NCBI GenBank assembly: GCA_035568175.1
Contig: DATMON010000005.1
Location: forward strand, 1-64,000
Direction of reading: 5' to 3'
From: AV40 sp035568175
GTDB taxonomy: Bacteria; Verrucomicrobiota; Verrucomicrobiia; Chthoniobacterales; UBA10450
DNA length: 64,000 nucleotides
Part shown: one piece after another, positions 34,597 through 44,343 of the stretch
Numbering within the stretch: position 1 is the first letter of the stretch
How the letters are laid out: each line of letters opens with the position of its first letter
Program-made: the position numbers and the translations under genes
Notes under the pieces: generated by a model
Databases searched by the model: none
What the model was told of the DNA's origin: nothing
Seen by the model: the letters and a program-made list of their open reading frames with translations, nothing else

Positions 34597-37019
34597 AAGC
34601 GCGGCCAGTAATATATTCTGGGGAGCGCACGCGCCCGCGCGTGCAGGCGATCGCGCCCTCGCGATCGCGAACTTTTCGGAAAAGATTGTTTTGGCGGGGG
34701 CGCCAAAACCAGCACGCGAGGCGCGTGCGCTCCCCAGCTTTTCGCAATCCCGCGCTGTGCCTGCTCGGGACTTGTAGCACGTTGCTGATCGTTATCTGGC
34801 TCTTGCTGCCAAAACCGCCGCTGCTGGACGGGATTTCGTTTTCACAAATCGTGCGGGATCGAACTGGGAATTTGCTGCGCATGGCGCTGAGCAGCGATCA
34901 AAAGTTTCGGATCTGGACGCCGCTCTCAAAAATTTCGCCGGACCTGATCAACGCGACGCTGCGCTACGAGGACAAATATTATTCGAAGCATCCGGGCGTG
35001 AATCCAGTCGCGCTGGCGCGGTGCGCGATTGATTTGATGCGATTTCATCGCGCGACCGCCGGCGGATCGACGATCACGATGCAGCTCGCGCGGCTCCGAT
35101 TTCATCTACAGACGCGGTCCATTTCCGGAAAGCTCGAACAAATCGTGCGCGCGCTCGAACTCGAGCGGCATTATTCGAAGGACGAAATCCTCGAGGCGTA
35201 TCTCAATCTCGCGCCTTACGGTCGAAACATCGAAGGAATTGGCGCGGCCAGTCTGATTTATTTCGACAAACCGGCGGCGCAATTGAGCGGACCGGAATCG
35301 GTCGCGCTCAGCGTGATCCCGCAAAGTCCGAGCCGGCGCGCCCTTTTCGTGGAGCGCGACAATCGCTCGGTCAATCAAGCGCAAACCAACTGGTACGATC
35401 GAGCGCGCAACAACGTCAGCGATTTGTCCGGACGTGAATTTCGCGCACGGATGCAACGCGATCGAAAACTTCTCGCACCGCATTTTGTGCAGCAAGTCCT
35501 GGAAGCGTCACATAGCCGCGAGGAGATCGTGACAACACTCGATTTTGAGAAGCAGCAAGCGATCGAGCGCCGAATTGCCGATTACGTTGCCTGGAGTCGC
35601 AATCGCGGAATCGAAAACGCGGCCGCGCTATTAGTCGACACGCGGACGATGAACGTGCTCGCCCAAATTGGCTCGGCCGACTTCGATAAGATCGACATCA
35701 ACGGCCAGGTCGACGGCACACGCAGTCCGCGTTCGCCCGGTTCGACCTTGAAACCATTCGTCTACGGGCTGGCGCTCGAGCAGGGATTGATTCATCCGTT
35801 GTCGATCCTGGCCGACGCGCCGCGGAGCTTCGGCGATTACAATCCGGAGAATTTCGATCGTGAATTTCTCGGACCGATTCGCGCGTGCGACGCGCTGGCG
35901 CGGAGTCGCAACGTTCCGGCAGTCGAGCTGACTTCGCATCTCGCGCATCCGACGTTGTATCAGTTTCTGAAAAGATCCGGCGTCCAATTGCCGAAGGTCG
36001 AGTCATTTTACGGACTTTCGTTGCCGCTCGGCGGCGCGGAAGTTTCGATGCAGGATTTGGTAAAGCTCTACGCCGCTCTCGCGAACAATGGCGAGATGCG
36101 CCCGCTCCGATACACGATGAGAGATCCAAGAACGCCGCCGAAAACAATTCTTTCGCCCGAAGCGGCGTTTCTGACTTTGGAAATGCTGGGAAACGTGCCG
36201 CGCCCGGAAATGAATTGCGCCGACGGAGCGCACAGCGCGCCGGTTTATTGGAAGACCGGGACATCCCACGGATTTCGCGACGCGTGGTCAATTGCGGTTT
36301 TCGATCATTACGTTCTCGGAGTTTGGGTGGGAAATTTCGACGGTCGCGGCAACCCTGGATTCGTTGGACGAACAGCCGCGGCGCCGCTGTTGTTTCAAAT
36401 CATCGACAGTTTGCGCGCGAGCTGGCCGGAACCGGTGACCGAGCATCTGCCGCCGCCGGGCGCGAATTTGAAGCGGGTCGAGTTTTGCGCGTTGTCGGGC
36501 GATTTGCCGAACGAGCATTGCACTCAGCACGTTGAAGGCTGGTTTATTCCCGGCGTGTCCCCGATCAAGACCTGCGATGTGCATCGCGAGGTGCTGGTTG
36601 ATCGCGCGAGCGGGTTACGCGTTCCCATCGACGACGGCACGCGCGAGTTGAGACGCGAGGTTTACGAATTCTGGCCGGGCGACATCCTTAAGGTTTTCGA
36701 ACAAGCAGGTGTTCCGCGAAAAACTCCGCCGCCGTTTTTGCCGGAAACCGGAAGCGAATTGATAGGACGCGCCGGACGCGGTCCGCGAATTGTTTCGCCG
36801 GCGAGCAAAGAGATCATCCTCGCATCGGCCAAGACAGTTCCGCTTCGCGCGAAGGTCGACGGCGACGTGCGAAAGATTTATTGGTTTGCGGGCAAGAAAT
36901 TCATCGGTCAGGCCGGGCCGAACGAATTTATCGGCTGGGATGCGGATGCGGGCGATTACGAGCTGACCGCGCTGGACGATCACGGCCGCGCTGCTTCCTG
37001 CAGCGTGATTGTGCATTGA
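34593..37019 (+). CDS. pbpC: Penicillin-binding protein 1C
   Basis: The 808-residue bifunctional enzyme has a glycosyltransferase domain (RYEDKYYSKHPGVNP, GGSTITMQLARL, EAYLNLAPYGRNIEG) and a transpeptidase domain with SPGSTLKPF (catalytic Ser), SRN (ARSRNVPAVEL) and KTG (WKTGTSHGFRD). The C-terminal ~80 residues are the PBP1C-specific domain (RGPRIVSPASKEIILA). About 40 residues between the start and the membrane anchor come from a 120-bp repeat (34618-34737) inserted in frame. Neighbouring the macroglobulin, it probably repairs peptidoglycan after damage. Confidence 0.93.
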   Translation: MKARPVIYSGERTRPRVQAIAPSRSRTFRKRLFWRGRQNQHARRVRSPAFRNPALCLLGTCSTLLIVIWLLLPKPPLLDGISFSQIVRDRTGNLLRMALSSDQKFRIWTPLSKISPDLINATLRYEDKYYSKHPGVNPVALARCAIDLMRFHRATAGGSTITMQLARLRFHLQTRSISGKLEQIVRALELERHYSKDEILEAYLNLAPYGRNIEGIGAASLIYFDKPAAQLSGPESVALSVIPQSPSRRALFVERDNRSVNQAQTNWYDRARNNVSDLSGREFRARMQRDRKLLAPHFVQQVLEASHSREEIVTTLDFEKQQAIERRIADYVAWSRNRGIENAAALLVDTRTMNVLAQIGSADFDKIDINGQVDGTRSPRSPGSTLKPFVYGLALEQGLIHPLSILADAPRSFGDYNPENFDREFLGPIRACDALARSRNVPAVELTSHLAHPTLYQFLKRSGVQLPKVESFYGLSLPLGGAEVSMQDLVKLYAALANNGEMRPLRYTMRDPRTPPKTILSPEAAFLTLEMLGNVPRPEMNCADGAHSAPVYWKTGTSHGFRDAWSIAVFDHYVLGVWVGNFDGRGNPGFVGRTAAAPLLFQIIDSLRASWPEPVTEHLPPPGANLKRVEFCALSGDLPNEHCTQHVEGWFIPGVSPIKTCDVHREVLVDRASGLRVPIDDGTRELRREVYEFWPGDILKVFEQAGVPRKTPPPFLPETGSELIGRAGRGPRIVSPASKEIILASAKTVPLRAKVDGDVRKIYWFAGKKFIGQAGPNEFIGWDADAGDYELTALDDHGRAASCSVIVH
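34618..34737. repeat. In-frame palindromic repeat in pbpC, family R5
   Basis: The ends CTGGGGAGCGCACGCG and CGCGTGCGCTCCCCAG are perfect inverted repeats, flanking two more hairpins (GGCGATCGCGCCCTCGCGATCGC and TTTTGGCGGGGGCGCCAAAA, the first cited imperfectly). Its length of 120 bp equals 40 codons. It adds an Arg-rich cytoplasmic segment before the PBP1C membrane helix without breaking the frame. Confidence 0.85.
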
Positions 37020-37087
37020 TTGCGGCGGTCATCCGCCTTCGCGCAGCTTCGGCGTGACAAGGAGACCGACGCCGGTACAGGTAAAAT

Positions 37088-39088
37088 GTGTCTCGCCAAT
37101 ACACCCTTCAGCGGCCGCCAAGATCGACATCGATCCATATCGATTACGGGGCGGAGCTGAATGAGCAGCAGCTCGCCGCTGTTACCGCGGAACCCGGGCC
37201 GCAGCTCATCATCGCCGGCGCCGGCTCAGGCAAAACGCGCACCCTGACATATCGCGTGGCCTATTTGCTCGAGAACGGGATCGATCCGCGAAACGTTTTG
37301 CTCCTCACGTTCACCAACAAAGCTGCGCGACAAATGCTCGATCGGGTTGCGAATTTGTTGCCAATCGACGCCAGCGGAATTTGGGGCGGGACATTTCATT
37401 CCGTCGGGAACCGGATGTTACGACGCCACGGGAGCGCGCTGGGATACAACAGCGGATTCACAATCATGGATCGTGAAGACCAGAAAGATTTGATCAACAC
37501 CGTTGTCGCCAGCGCGGGCATCGATCCGAAGGAGATCCGGTTCCCGAAAGGCGACGTGCTCGCGGAGATTTTCAGCTTCGTGGTCAACACCGAAACACCG
37601 ATCGAGGAATTGCTCGCGGAAAAGTTCCCCTATTTCCTGCCGTTGCTCGAAAAAATCACCGACGTGCATGCGCGCTATGAGAAAAAGAAAAAAGCGACCA
37701 ACTCGGTCGATTTCGACGACCTGCTCGAAAAGACGCTGTCAATGTTGCAGAAGCACGAGAACATCGCGTCGTTTTATCGGCGGCAATTCCAATTCATCCT
37801 GGTCGATGAGTATCAGGACACAAACAAGATCCAGGCCGATTTGATCGACCTGCTCGCGCTAGAACATCGCAACGTTATGGTCGTAGGAGACGACGCGCAG
37901 TCGATTTACTCCTGGCGCGGCGCCAACTTCCAAAACATTCTCGAATTTCCGAAACGTTATCCCGACGCGAAGATTTTTAAGATCGAGATGAATTACCGGA
38001 GCGTGCCGGAGGTCCTGGATGTGGCCAATGCCGCGATTGCCGCCAACGTCGAGCAATTCAAAAAAAATCTGCAACCGACCCGCGAATCCGCCGCGGTAAA
38101 GCCGGCCGTGGTCGCGTTGAACGATGGCAGCGAACAGGCGCAGTTCATCGCGCAACGAATCCTCGAGCTTCGGGATGAAGATGTCGATCTTAACGAGATC
38201 GCCGTGCTCTATCGGGCCCATTATCACGCGCTCGAACTGCAACTGGAGCTTTCACGTCGCGGAATCCCCTACCAAATCACGAGCGGTATTCGCTTTTTCG
38301 AACAGGCGCACATTAAAGATGTAATCTCGTTCATCCGGTTCGTTGCAAATCCACGCGATGAAGTCGCATTCAAACGGATGGCGAAACTGCTGCCCGGCAT
38401 CGGAAATCGGAGCGCGGAAAATCTTTGGAACGCGTGGGATAAATCATTGAATGAGCGCGGCGAGATCACGTCGTGGAGCGAACGTCTACTCTCGATGAAC
38501 GTAAGCGCGAAATCGAAGAAACCTTGGACGCAGCTCGCGCACACGCTCGATGAAATCGCGCCCGGTGGACAACCGAATCCGCCGTCGGAAACGATCACGT
38601 CGGTTGTCGAAGCGATTTACGATGATTATGCGAAGGTGAACTTCACCAATTACGAACTGCGGAGCGAAGATTTAAATCAGCTGGCCGCGTTTTCGCAGCA
38701 ATTCAAAGACGTGGATGAATTTCTTTCGCAGCTCGCTCTCATCAGCAATGTCGACGCCGAAGCTTCGCCAAACCAAGCCGGGGAAAAGGAAGCGGTAAAT
38801 CTTTCGACTGTTCACCAGGCAAAAGGGCTCGAATTTCACACCGTGTTCGTGATCTGGCTGACTGACGGAATGTTTCCGAGCAGTCGTTCGCTCGATTCGC
38901 GCGAAGCGCTCGAAGAGGAACGGCGCTTGTTTTACGTCGCGATCACGCGCGCCAAGGACGAGCTTTATCTCACTTATCCGCACCTGCGGCTAACCGGTGG
39001 CTACGGCGACGTTTTCCAGCGGCCATCGCGATTCTTCAAAGAAATTCCGAACAAACTCGTCGAAGACTGGGAAGTGAAGCGAAGCTAA
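37088..39088 (+). CDS. UvrD/PcrA/Rep-type superfamily 1 DNA helicase
   Basis: The start is GTG 37088. The 666-residue protein has the Q-motif LNEQQLAAV, Walker A AGAGSGKT, motif Ia LLTFTNKAARQM, motif II LVDEYQDTN, motif III GDDAQSIYSWRGA, motif IV NYRSVPEVL, and motifs V/VI LSTVHQAKGLEF and YVAITRAKDELYL. It unwinds DNA 3' to 5' in repair or replication restart. The C-terminus is shorter than in E. coli UvrD. An AAGATCGACA copy overlaps the first codons (37120-37129). Confidence 0.93.
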   Translation: MSRQYTLQRPPRSTSIHIDYGAELNEQQLAAVTAEPGPQLIIAGAGSGKTRTLTYRVAYLLENGIDPRNVLLLTFTNKAARQMLDRVANLLPIDASGIWGGTFHSVGNRMLRRHGSALGYNSGFTIMDREDQKDLINTVVASAGIDPKEIRFPKGDVLAEIFSFVVNTETPIEELLAEKFPYFLPLLEKITDVHARYEKKKKATNSVDFDDLLEKTLSMLQKHENIASFYRRQFQFILVDEYQDTNKIQADLIDLLALEHRNVMVVGDDAQSIYSWRGANFQNILEFPKRYPDAKIFKIEMNYRSVPEVLDVANAAIAANVEQFKKNLQPTRESAAVKPAVVALNDGSEQAQFIAQRILELRDEDVDLNEIAVLYRAHYHALELQLELSRRGIPYQITSGIRFFEQAHIKDVISFIRFVANPRDEVAFKRMAKLLPGIGNRSAENLWNAWDKSLNERGEITSWSERLLSMNVSAKSKKPWTQLAHTLDEIAPGGQPNPPSETITSVVEAIYDDYAKVNFTNYELRSEDLNQLAAFSQQFKDVDEFLSQLALISNVDAEASPNQAGEKEAVNLSTVHQAKGLEFHTVFVIWLTDGMFPSSRSLDSREALEEERRLFYVAITRAKDELYLTYPHLRLTGGYGDVFQRPSRFFKEIPNKLVEDWEVKRS

Positions 39089-39097
39089 AGCTTCGCC

Positions 39098-39226
39098 AAT
39101 GACGAAGCTCGAATGACGAATGTCGAAAGAAGCCCTAATGAACGAATAACGAAGGGTCTCGCTCGGCTGCGTCGGAATTTGGATTTCGTCATTCCTTCGT
39201 CCTTCGTCATTCGTCATTCGTCATTT
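39098..39226. repeat. Palindromic ATGACGAAT repeat, family R6
   Basis: The element begins right after the helicase stop with AATGACGAAGCTCGAATGACG and ends TCGTCATTCGTCATTCGTCA (quoted as partly overlapping units) just before the malQ start. Both halves are complementary in long runs. It fills the whole intergenic gap. Confidence 0.85.
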
Positions 39227-39231
39227 TGCCA

Positions 39232-40929
39232 ATGAATCTTTCTCCGGAAAAAAAGATTGCCGGAATTCTCGCGCCGCTTTTTGGGCTGCGGAGTGCAAAC
39301 GATCTTGGAATCGGCGACCTCGCGGTCCTACGCGAGTTCATCGATTGGGCGGCTGAAATCGGATTCAAGCTCGTTCAGCTTTTGCCGATCAATGAGATGG
39401 GCGGCGACAACAGCCCCTACAACGCGATCAGCGCGATCGCGATTGAACCGACAACGCTCCATCTTGCGCCAAGTTCGCCGGAAGATCTCACCCGCGATGA
39501 TTACGAAGCCGTTCTCTCCGATGTCGACCTGACCAAGCTTCGCCACGGCGCGGTTAAATATGCCACCGTTAAAAAAGTGAAACGCCGTTTGCTCGAGAAA
39601 GCGTTCGCGAGCTTTTCCGCGCACGCACCGGAAGATCGACGGTCGAAGTTTCGGAATTTCTGCGGCCAGGAATCGGCGTGGCTGGATGATTATGCATTCT
39701 TCCGCGCGCTGATGGAAGAAAACGGGGAGAGCGAAGCTTGGGATAAATGGCCGGTCGAGCAGCAACACATTGACTCCGCGCGCGCCTGGCTTGAGCAACA
39801 GTCTCCCGAGAGGAAAAAAGAGTTCCACCATCGCGAGAATTTTTTCCGTTACATCCAATGGATCGCAAACGAGCAATGGTCAGCGATCAAATCGTTCGCC
39901 GAAAGACGCGACGTTGCGTTGATGGGCGACATTCCGTTCGGCGTTAATTATTACAGCGCCGATGTTTTTGCGCGGCCGGATGAATTTGCGCTGGATTGGT
40001 GCGGCGGTGCGCCGCCGGAGTCGCATTTCAAGGACGATCGGTTCACCCAAAAGTGGGGACAAAACTGGGGCATCCCAATTTTTCACTGGGACCTAATGCG
40101 TCACAGAGGTTTCGATTGGTGGCGACAACGGGTCCGCAGCATTCGGCGCAGTTTTCATCTTTTTCGGATCGACCACGTTCTGGGCTTCTATCGGATCTAC
40201 GCCTTTCCGTGGCGGCCGCAGCAAAACAAAAAATTTCTTGCACTGGAATGGAACCAAATGCTCGAGCGAACTGGCGGCCGCGCGCCGCATTTTCATCCGC
40301 GCGATGATTTGAGCCCCGACAATTGCGAAGCGAATCGAAACGAAGGCGAAAATTACCTTCGCGCCGTGCTGGAAGAATCGGGCGATACGCGCGTCATCGG
40401 TGAGGACCTCGGTACCGTGCCCGATTACGTTCGTCCAAGTCTGCGTTCGTTAGGCGTGGCCGGGTTCAAAATTCCGCAGTGGGAATTTTATCATGGCCGA
40501 GTCACGCCCGGCGCCGAATACGAACGCCTCTCCGTCGTCACCTACGCCACCCACGATCACAAACCGATGCGGGCGTTGTGGGAGGAAGCATTCGAGCACC
40601 TAACATCGACATCCGACCAGGCGCGCGGGGAATTGGAGAAGATCGCTACGTTCTGCGGTTTTACCCGGACTAGCGATCAGGTCGATTTCGAACGCGACTT
40701 TTATCCGGCGACGATGGAAGCCCTTTTCAAAAGTGAATCGTGGATTGCGATTGTGATGATCACGGACCTGCTCGCGCGAAAATATCGCTTCAATATTCCC
40801 GGCACGGCCGCGAGCTCGAACTGGGTCCGTCGAATGCAACGCAGCATTTCGCAGCTCCGCTCCAGCCCGAAAGAGCGAAAGCGAATGCGGCTAATTCGCC
40901 AATTGCTCGAGAAAACTGGACGGGCGTAA
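39232..40929 (+). CDS. malQ: 4-alpha-glucanotransferase
   Basis: ATG 39232 gives MNLSPEKKIAGILAPLFGLR and a 565-residue GH77 enzyme. Motifs are GIGDLAVLREFIDWA and QLLPINEMGGDNSPYN near the N-terminus, the nucleophile Asp in FRIDHVLGFYR, the acid/base Glu in VIGEDLGTVP, and the transition-state Asp in TYATHDH. It transfers alpha-1,4-glucan segments in glycogen or maltodextrin metabolism. The gene is bracketed by two R6 repeats. Confidence 0.93.
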   Translation: MNLSPEKKIAGILAPLFGLRSANDLGIGDLAVLREFIDWAAEIGFKLVQLLPINEMGGDNSPYNAISAIAIEPTTLHLAPSSPEDLTRDDYEAVLSDVDLTKLRHGAVKYATVKKVKRRLLEKAFASFSAHAPEDRRSKFRNFCGQESAWLDDYAFFRALMEENGESEAWDKWPVEQQHIDSARAWLEQQSPERKKEFHHRENFFRYIQWIANEQWSAIKSFAERRDVALMGDIPFGVNYYSADVFARPDEFALDWCGGAPPESHFKDDRFTQKWGQNWGIPIFHWDLMRHRGFDWWRQRVRSIRRSFHLFRIDHVLGFYRIYAFPWRPQQNKKFLALEWNQMLERTGGRAPHFHPRDDLSPDNCEANRNEGENYLRAVLEESGDTRVIGEDLGTVPDYVRPSLRSLGVAGFKIPQWEFYHGRVTPGAEYERLSVVTYATHDHKPMRALWEEAFEHLTSTSDQARGELEKIATFCGFTRTSDQVDFERDFYPATMEALFKSESWIAIVMITDLLARKYRFNIPGTAASSNWVRRMQRSISQLRSSPKERKRMRLIRQLLEKTGRA

Positions 40930-41060
40930 ATGACGAAGCACGAATGACGAATTCCGAATTAATGACGAAACCAGAAAGCGGAATAACAAATGCCACGACG
41001 TCTTGGTTATTCGATCATTCGGGCTTCATTCGTCATTAGACATTCGACATTCGTCATTCT
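40930..41060. repeat. Palindromic ATGACGAAT repeat, family R6
   Basis: It starts at the base after the malQ stop (ATGACGAAGCACGAATGACG) and ends CATTCGACATTCGTCATTCT before mdh. The arms are imperfectly complementary, giving a long hairpin with a non-palindromic centre. Confidence 0.85.
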
Positions 41061-41069
41061 AATTGAATC

Positions 41070-42053
41070 ATGAACTCTCCGATTAAAGTCGCTGTTACTG
41101 GCGCCGCCGGACAGATCGGCTACTCGCTCCTCTTTCGCATCGCATCCGGCGAAATGTTCGGCGCTGATCAACCGGTCACGCTCCATCTCATCGAGATCCC
41201 GGCCGCGCTCGGTGCCCTTGAAGGCGTGGTCATGGAATTGCACGATTGCGCGTTTCCGTTGCTGCAATCGATCGTCCCGACGGCCGACCTCGACGAAGGT
41301 TTTCGCGACATCAACTGGGCGTTGCTTGTCGGCAGCATTCCGCGCAAGGCCGGGATGGAGCGGAAAGATTTACTCGGAATCAACGGCAAAATTTTTGTCG
41401 GACAAGGTCAGGCGATCGAGCGGAATGCTTCCGCCGACGTGCGGGTGCTTGTGATTGGAAACCCGTGCAATACGAATTGCTTGATCGCGATGAACAACGC
41501 CAAGGAAGTTCCGCGGCATCGCTGGTTTGCCATGACGCGGCTGGATGAAAACCGCGCGCGGGCGCAACTCGCGCACAAGGCCGGTGTCGAAATCACGCGG
41601 GTAACGAAGATGACGATTTGGGGGAACCATTCTTCCACCCAGTATCCGGATTTTTACAACGCGAAGATCGACAATCGTGCTGCCGACGAAGTGATCGGCG
41701 ACGAGAAGTGGCTGAAGGAAGATTTCATCGCCGCGGTGCAGCAGCGCGGTGCCGCTATTATTAAGGCGCGCGGACTTTCATCGGCTGGTTCGGCGGCGAA
41801 TGCCGTCGTCGACACCGTTCGATTTCTCACCAACGACACGCCGCCCGACGATTGGCACAGCGTGGCGATTTGTTCGGATGGAAGTTACGGGGTCGAAAAA
41901 GATTTGATCTCATCATTTCCGGTGCGCGTTCGCGGCGGCAAATGGGAGATCGTGCAAAAACTGCCGATCAACGATTTCAGTCGGGACAAGATCGACAAAT
42001 CGGTCGCTGAGCTGAAGGAAGAAAAATCGATGGTGAGCGAGCTGCTCAAATAA
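41070..42053 (+). CDS. mdh: Malate dehydrogenase
   Basis: The 327-residue enzyme belongs to the cytosolic-type MDH2 group: TGAAGQIGYSLLFRIASGEM at the NAD site, LLVGSIPRKAGMERKDLL, GNPCNTNCLIAMNNA, the substrate-binding LDENRA, and the catalytic His in IWGNHSSTQYPDF. It interconverts malate and oxaloacetate in the citric acid cycle. It is monocistronic by context, with repeats on both sides. Confidence 0.95.
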   Translation: MNSPIKVAVTGAAGQIGYSLLFRIASGEMFGADQPVTLHLIEIPAALGALEGVVMELHDCAFPLLQSIVPTADLDEGFRDINWALLVGSIPRKAGMERKDLLGINGKIFVGQGQAIERNASADVRVLVIGNPCNTNCLIAMNNAKEVPRHRWFAMTRLDENRARAQLAHKAGVEITRVTKMTIWGNHSSTQYPDFYNAKIDNRAADEVIGDEKWLKEDFIAAVQQRGAAIIKARGLSSAGSAANAVVDTVRFLTNDTPPDDWHSVAICSDGSYGVEKDLISSFPVRVRGGKWEIVQKLPINDFSRDKIDKSVAELKEEKSMVSELLK

Positions 42054-42054
42054 C

Positions 42055-42114
42055 TGTGGCGACAGCCGTCCTCGGCTGCTTGACGTCGATGCAGGCGAGA
42101 CGCCTGCCACCACA
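42055..42114. repeat. Palindromic repeat, family R1
   Basis: The ends TGTGGCGACAGCCG and GCCTGCCACCACA are inverted repeats. It is the R1 element in the opposite orientation to the copies at 996 and 2903, and it separates the converging mdh and purC genes. It begins one base after the mdh stop. Confidence 0.8.
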
Positions 42115-42118
42115 AAAA

Positions 42119-43012
42119 CTACATTTTCAGCTTCTCGCCCGTGAGCAGTTCAAACGCCTCGACGTATTTCGACGCCGTCCGCGCAACCACGTCGCCGGGC
42201 AATTTCGGGCCGGGCGCGGTTTTGTTCCAATCGAGCGTCTCCAGATAATCGCGCACAAATTGTTTATCGAAGCTGGGCGGGCTTTGGCCCACGACATAGT
42301 GATCCGCCGGCCAAAAGCGCGATGAATCCGGCGTCAGGACCTCGTCGATCAACAATAGTTCGTCATCGACTGTGCCAAATTCGAACTTGGTATCGGCAAC
42401 AATGATCCCACGCTTGCCGGCGTGATCGCGCCCGGCGGAATAAATTTGCAAGCTCAAATCCTTGACGCGATCGGCCGTTTCCTGCCCGAGAATCTGCGCG
42501 CACTTTTTCATGTCGATGTTCTCGTCATGGCCGGTGTCGGCTTTGGTCGCAGGCGTGAAGATCGGCTCCGGCAACTGCGACCCGAGCTTCAAGCCTTTTG
42601 GCAATTTGATTCCACAGACGCTCTGCGATTCCTGATATTCCTTCCAACCAGAGCCCGCTAGATAACCGCGCACGACGCATTCAACCGCCAACGGCTTCGT
42701 TTTCCTCACAATCATCGCACGGCCGGCAATCTGCTCGCGAAACGGTCGCAACTGCTTGGGGAAATAATCGAAGTCCGCCGAAACAAAGTGATTGTCGATC
42801 TTGCCGAACCGGTTGAACCAGAACGCAGAGAGCTGATTCAGGACCGCGCCTTTCTTCGGGATCGGATCGGGTAGAATCACGTCGAACGCCGAGATTCGAT
42901 CGGTCGCGACAAACAACAATGTGTCGCCCAGGTCAAAAACTTCGCGGACTTTGCCGCTGCGCAGTTTCTGAACACCTGGAAGATCGACAATCGATTGTGC
43001 GTCGGTTTGCAT
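42119..43012 (-). CDS. purC: SAICAR synthase
   Basis: PurC ligates aspartate to CAIR in purine synthesis. The 297-residue product has SGKVREVFDLGD, ATDRISAFDVILPD, VRGYLAGSGWKEY, GIIVADTKFEFG and LIDEVLTPDSSRFWP, the conserved ATP- and substrate-binding motifs. It is the longer, eukaryote-like class of PurC. Its start is only 15 bp from the start of the divergent rlmI-like gene, so the two share a very short promoter region. Confidence 0.95.
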   Translation of the reverse strand: MQTDAQSIVDLPGVQKLRSGKVREVFDLGDTLLFVATDRISAFDVILPDPIPKKGAVLNQLSAFWFNRFGKIDNHFVSADFDYFPKQLRPFREQIAGRAMIVRKTKPLAVECVVRGYLAGSGWKEYQESQSVCGIKLPKGLKLGSQLPEPIFTPATKADTGHDENIDMKKCAQILGQETADRVKDLSLQIYSAGRDHAGKRGIIVADTKFEFGTVDDELLLIDEVLTPDSSRFWPADHYVVGQSPPSFDKQFVRDYLETLDWNKTAPGPKLPGDVVARTASKYVEAFELLTGEKLKM

Positions 43013-43027
43013 TTACCATTCATCGCC

Positions 43028-44200
43028 ATGGCCGGATTAGTCGTCAAACCCCGCGCGCGAATTCTTCACGGACACGACTGGGTCTTTTCCAGCGAAGTCC
43101 TGAAAATTTTCGGAGATCCGGCGGATGGCGACGTGATTTCGCTGAAGGACGGGCGCGATCGCTTGATCGGGAGCGCGATTTACAATTCGAAATCACAAAT
43201 CGTCGCTCGCCGATTTTCGCGGCAACGACAGGCCCTCGATTTGGATTTCTTCAAGCGGCGGATCGCGCAGGCCTCGGAGTACCGCGACCGGCGAAAGGTC
43301 GATCCAATGTTACGTCGCGTAGTTTGGAGCGAGAGCGACGGTGTCCCGGGCGTGATTGTCGATCGCTACGGCGATTACTTCGTCCTGCAAACGCTGACGG
43401 TGGCGATGGACTTGCGAAAAACTTTGATCATCGCTGCAATTGTCGATCTTTTCGGGTGGGTCACGATCTTGGAGCGAAATGACGCGCCGATTCGAAAAGC
43501 GGAAGGGCTCGAACTACAAACCGGCGTTCTGGAAGGTAGCGCGCCGTCGGGGCCGATCACAGTCGAACTCGGTGGCCTGAAATTCGATGTCGATCTTTTG
43601 CACGGACAGAAAACCGGATTTTATCTCGATCAGGCGCCGAATTATTCCGCGGTCGCCCATTTCGCTCCCAAGCACCGGGTGCTCGATTGTTTTGCCAATC
43701 AAGGGGCGTTCGCGCTCGCGTGTGCTCAAGCAGGCGCGACGGACGTTGCCGCCGTTGAAGAGAATTCGGACAACGTCGCCGCCGGAAAACAGAACGCAGA
43801 ACGAAATGGACTGAAAGTGCGCTGGATTGAACAAGACGCTTTTGCGTTTTTGCGCGGCGCTGAGAAAGCAGAAGCCGAATACGACCTGATCATTCTCGAT
43901 CCGCCATCGTTTACGAAAACGAAAAGCGGACTGAGCGACGCGCTCCGCGGTTATCGCGAGCTGCACGTGCGCGCGTTTAAGTTGCTCTCGAAGAATGGTC
44001 TGCTCGCGACGTTCTCCTGCTCGCATCACGTGAGCGAAGCTGCGTTTGCCCAAACTATCGCCGACGCACTGGTGGACGCGCGCCGCTCCGCGAGAAGATT
44101 ACGCCGATTCGAACAAGCGCTCGATCATCCGGTGCTGCCGACAATTCCGGAAACCGAATATTTCAAAGGTGTTCTGTTGGAAATGATGCCGGGCCGCTAA
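43028..44200 (+). CDS. rlmI: Class I SAM-dependent rRNA methyltransferase, RlmI-like
   Basis: The 390-residue protein starts at ATG 43028 with a PUA domain (KPRARILHGHDWVFSSEV), followed by an insertion domain and a Rossmann methyltransferase: HRVLDCFANQGAFALACAQAGA, DPPSFTKTK, and the catalytic Cys in ATFSCSHHVSE. This architecture is that of RlmI, which makes 5-methylcytosine at position 1962 of 23S rRNA. The site specificity is inferred from family. Confidence 0.88.
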   Translation: MAGLVVKPRARILHGHDWVFSSEVLKIFGDPADGDVISLKDGRDRLIGSAIYNSKSQIVARRFSRQRQALDLDFFKRRIAQASEYRDRRKVDPMLRRVVWSESDGVPGVIVDRYGDYFVLQTLTVAMDLRKTLIIAAIVDLFGWVTILERNDAPIRKAEGLELQTGVLEGSAPSGPITVELGGLKFDVDLLHGQKTGFYLDQAPNYSAVAHFAPKHRVLDCFANQGAFALACAQAGATDVAAVEENSDNVAAGKQNAERNGLKVRWIEQDAFAFLRGAEKAEAEYDLIILDPPSFTKTKSGLSDALRGYRELHVRAFKLLSKNGLLATFSCSHHVSEAAFAQTIADALVDARRSARRLRRFEQALDHPVLPTIPETEYFKGVLLEMMPGR

Positions 44201-44343
44201 TGCGAAGCGGCAAATTCCAGGCGTCGACCCAAAAAAAATTTCGCATTTCCATGACGGAAATCTCTGGAATTTTCCAACGCTCTCACTAATGTGCCGTCGA
44301 CGGCGAGGATGCGCGAGGTGAGCAAAGTTTGAAGAAGTTTGAC

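Noticed and set aside
39098..41060. R6 repeats considered as a CRISPR array
   Set aside because: The units are palindromic, irregular in spacing and sequence, without unique spacers of constant length and without cas genes.
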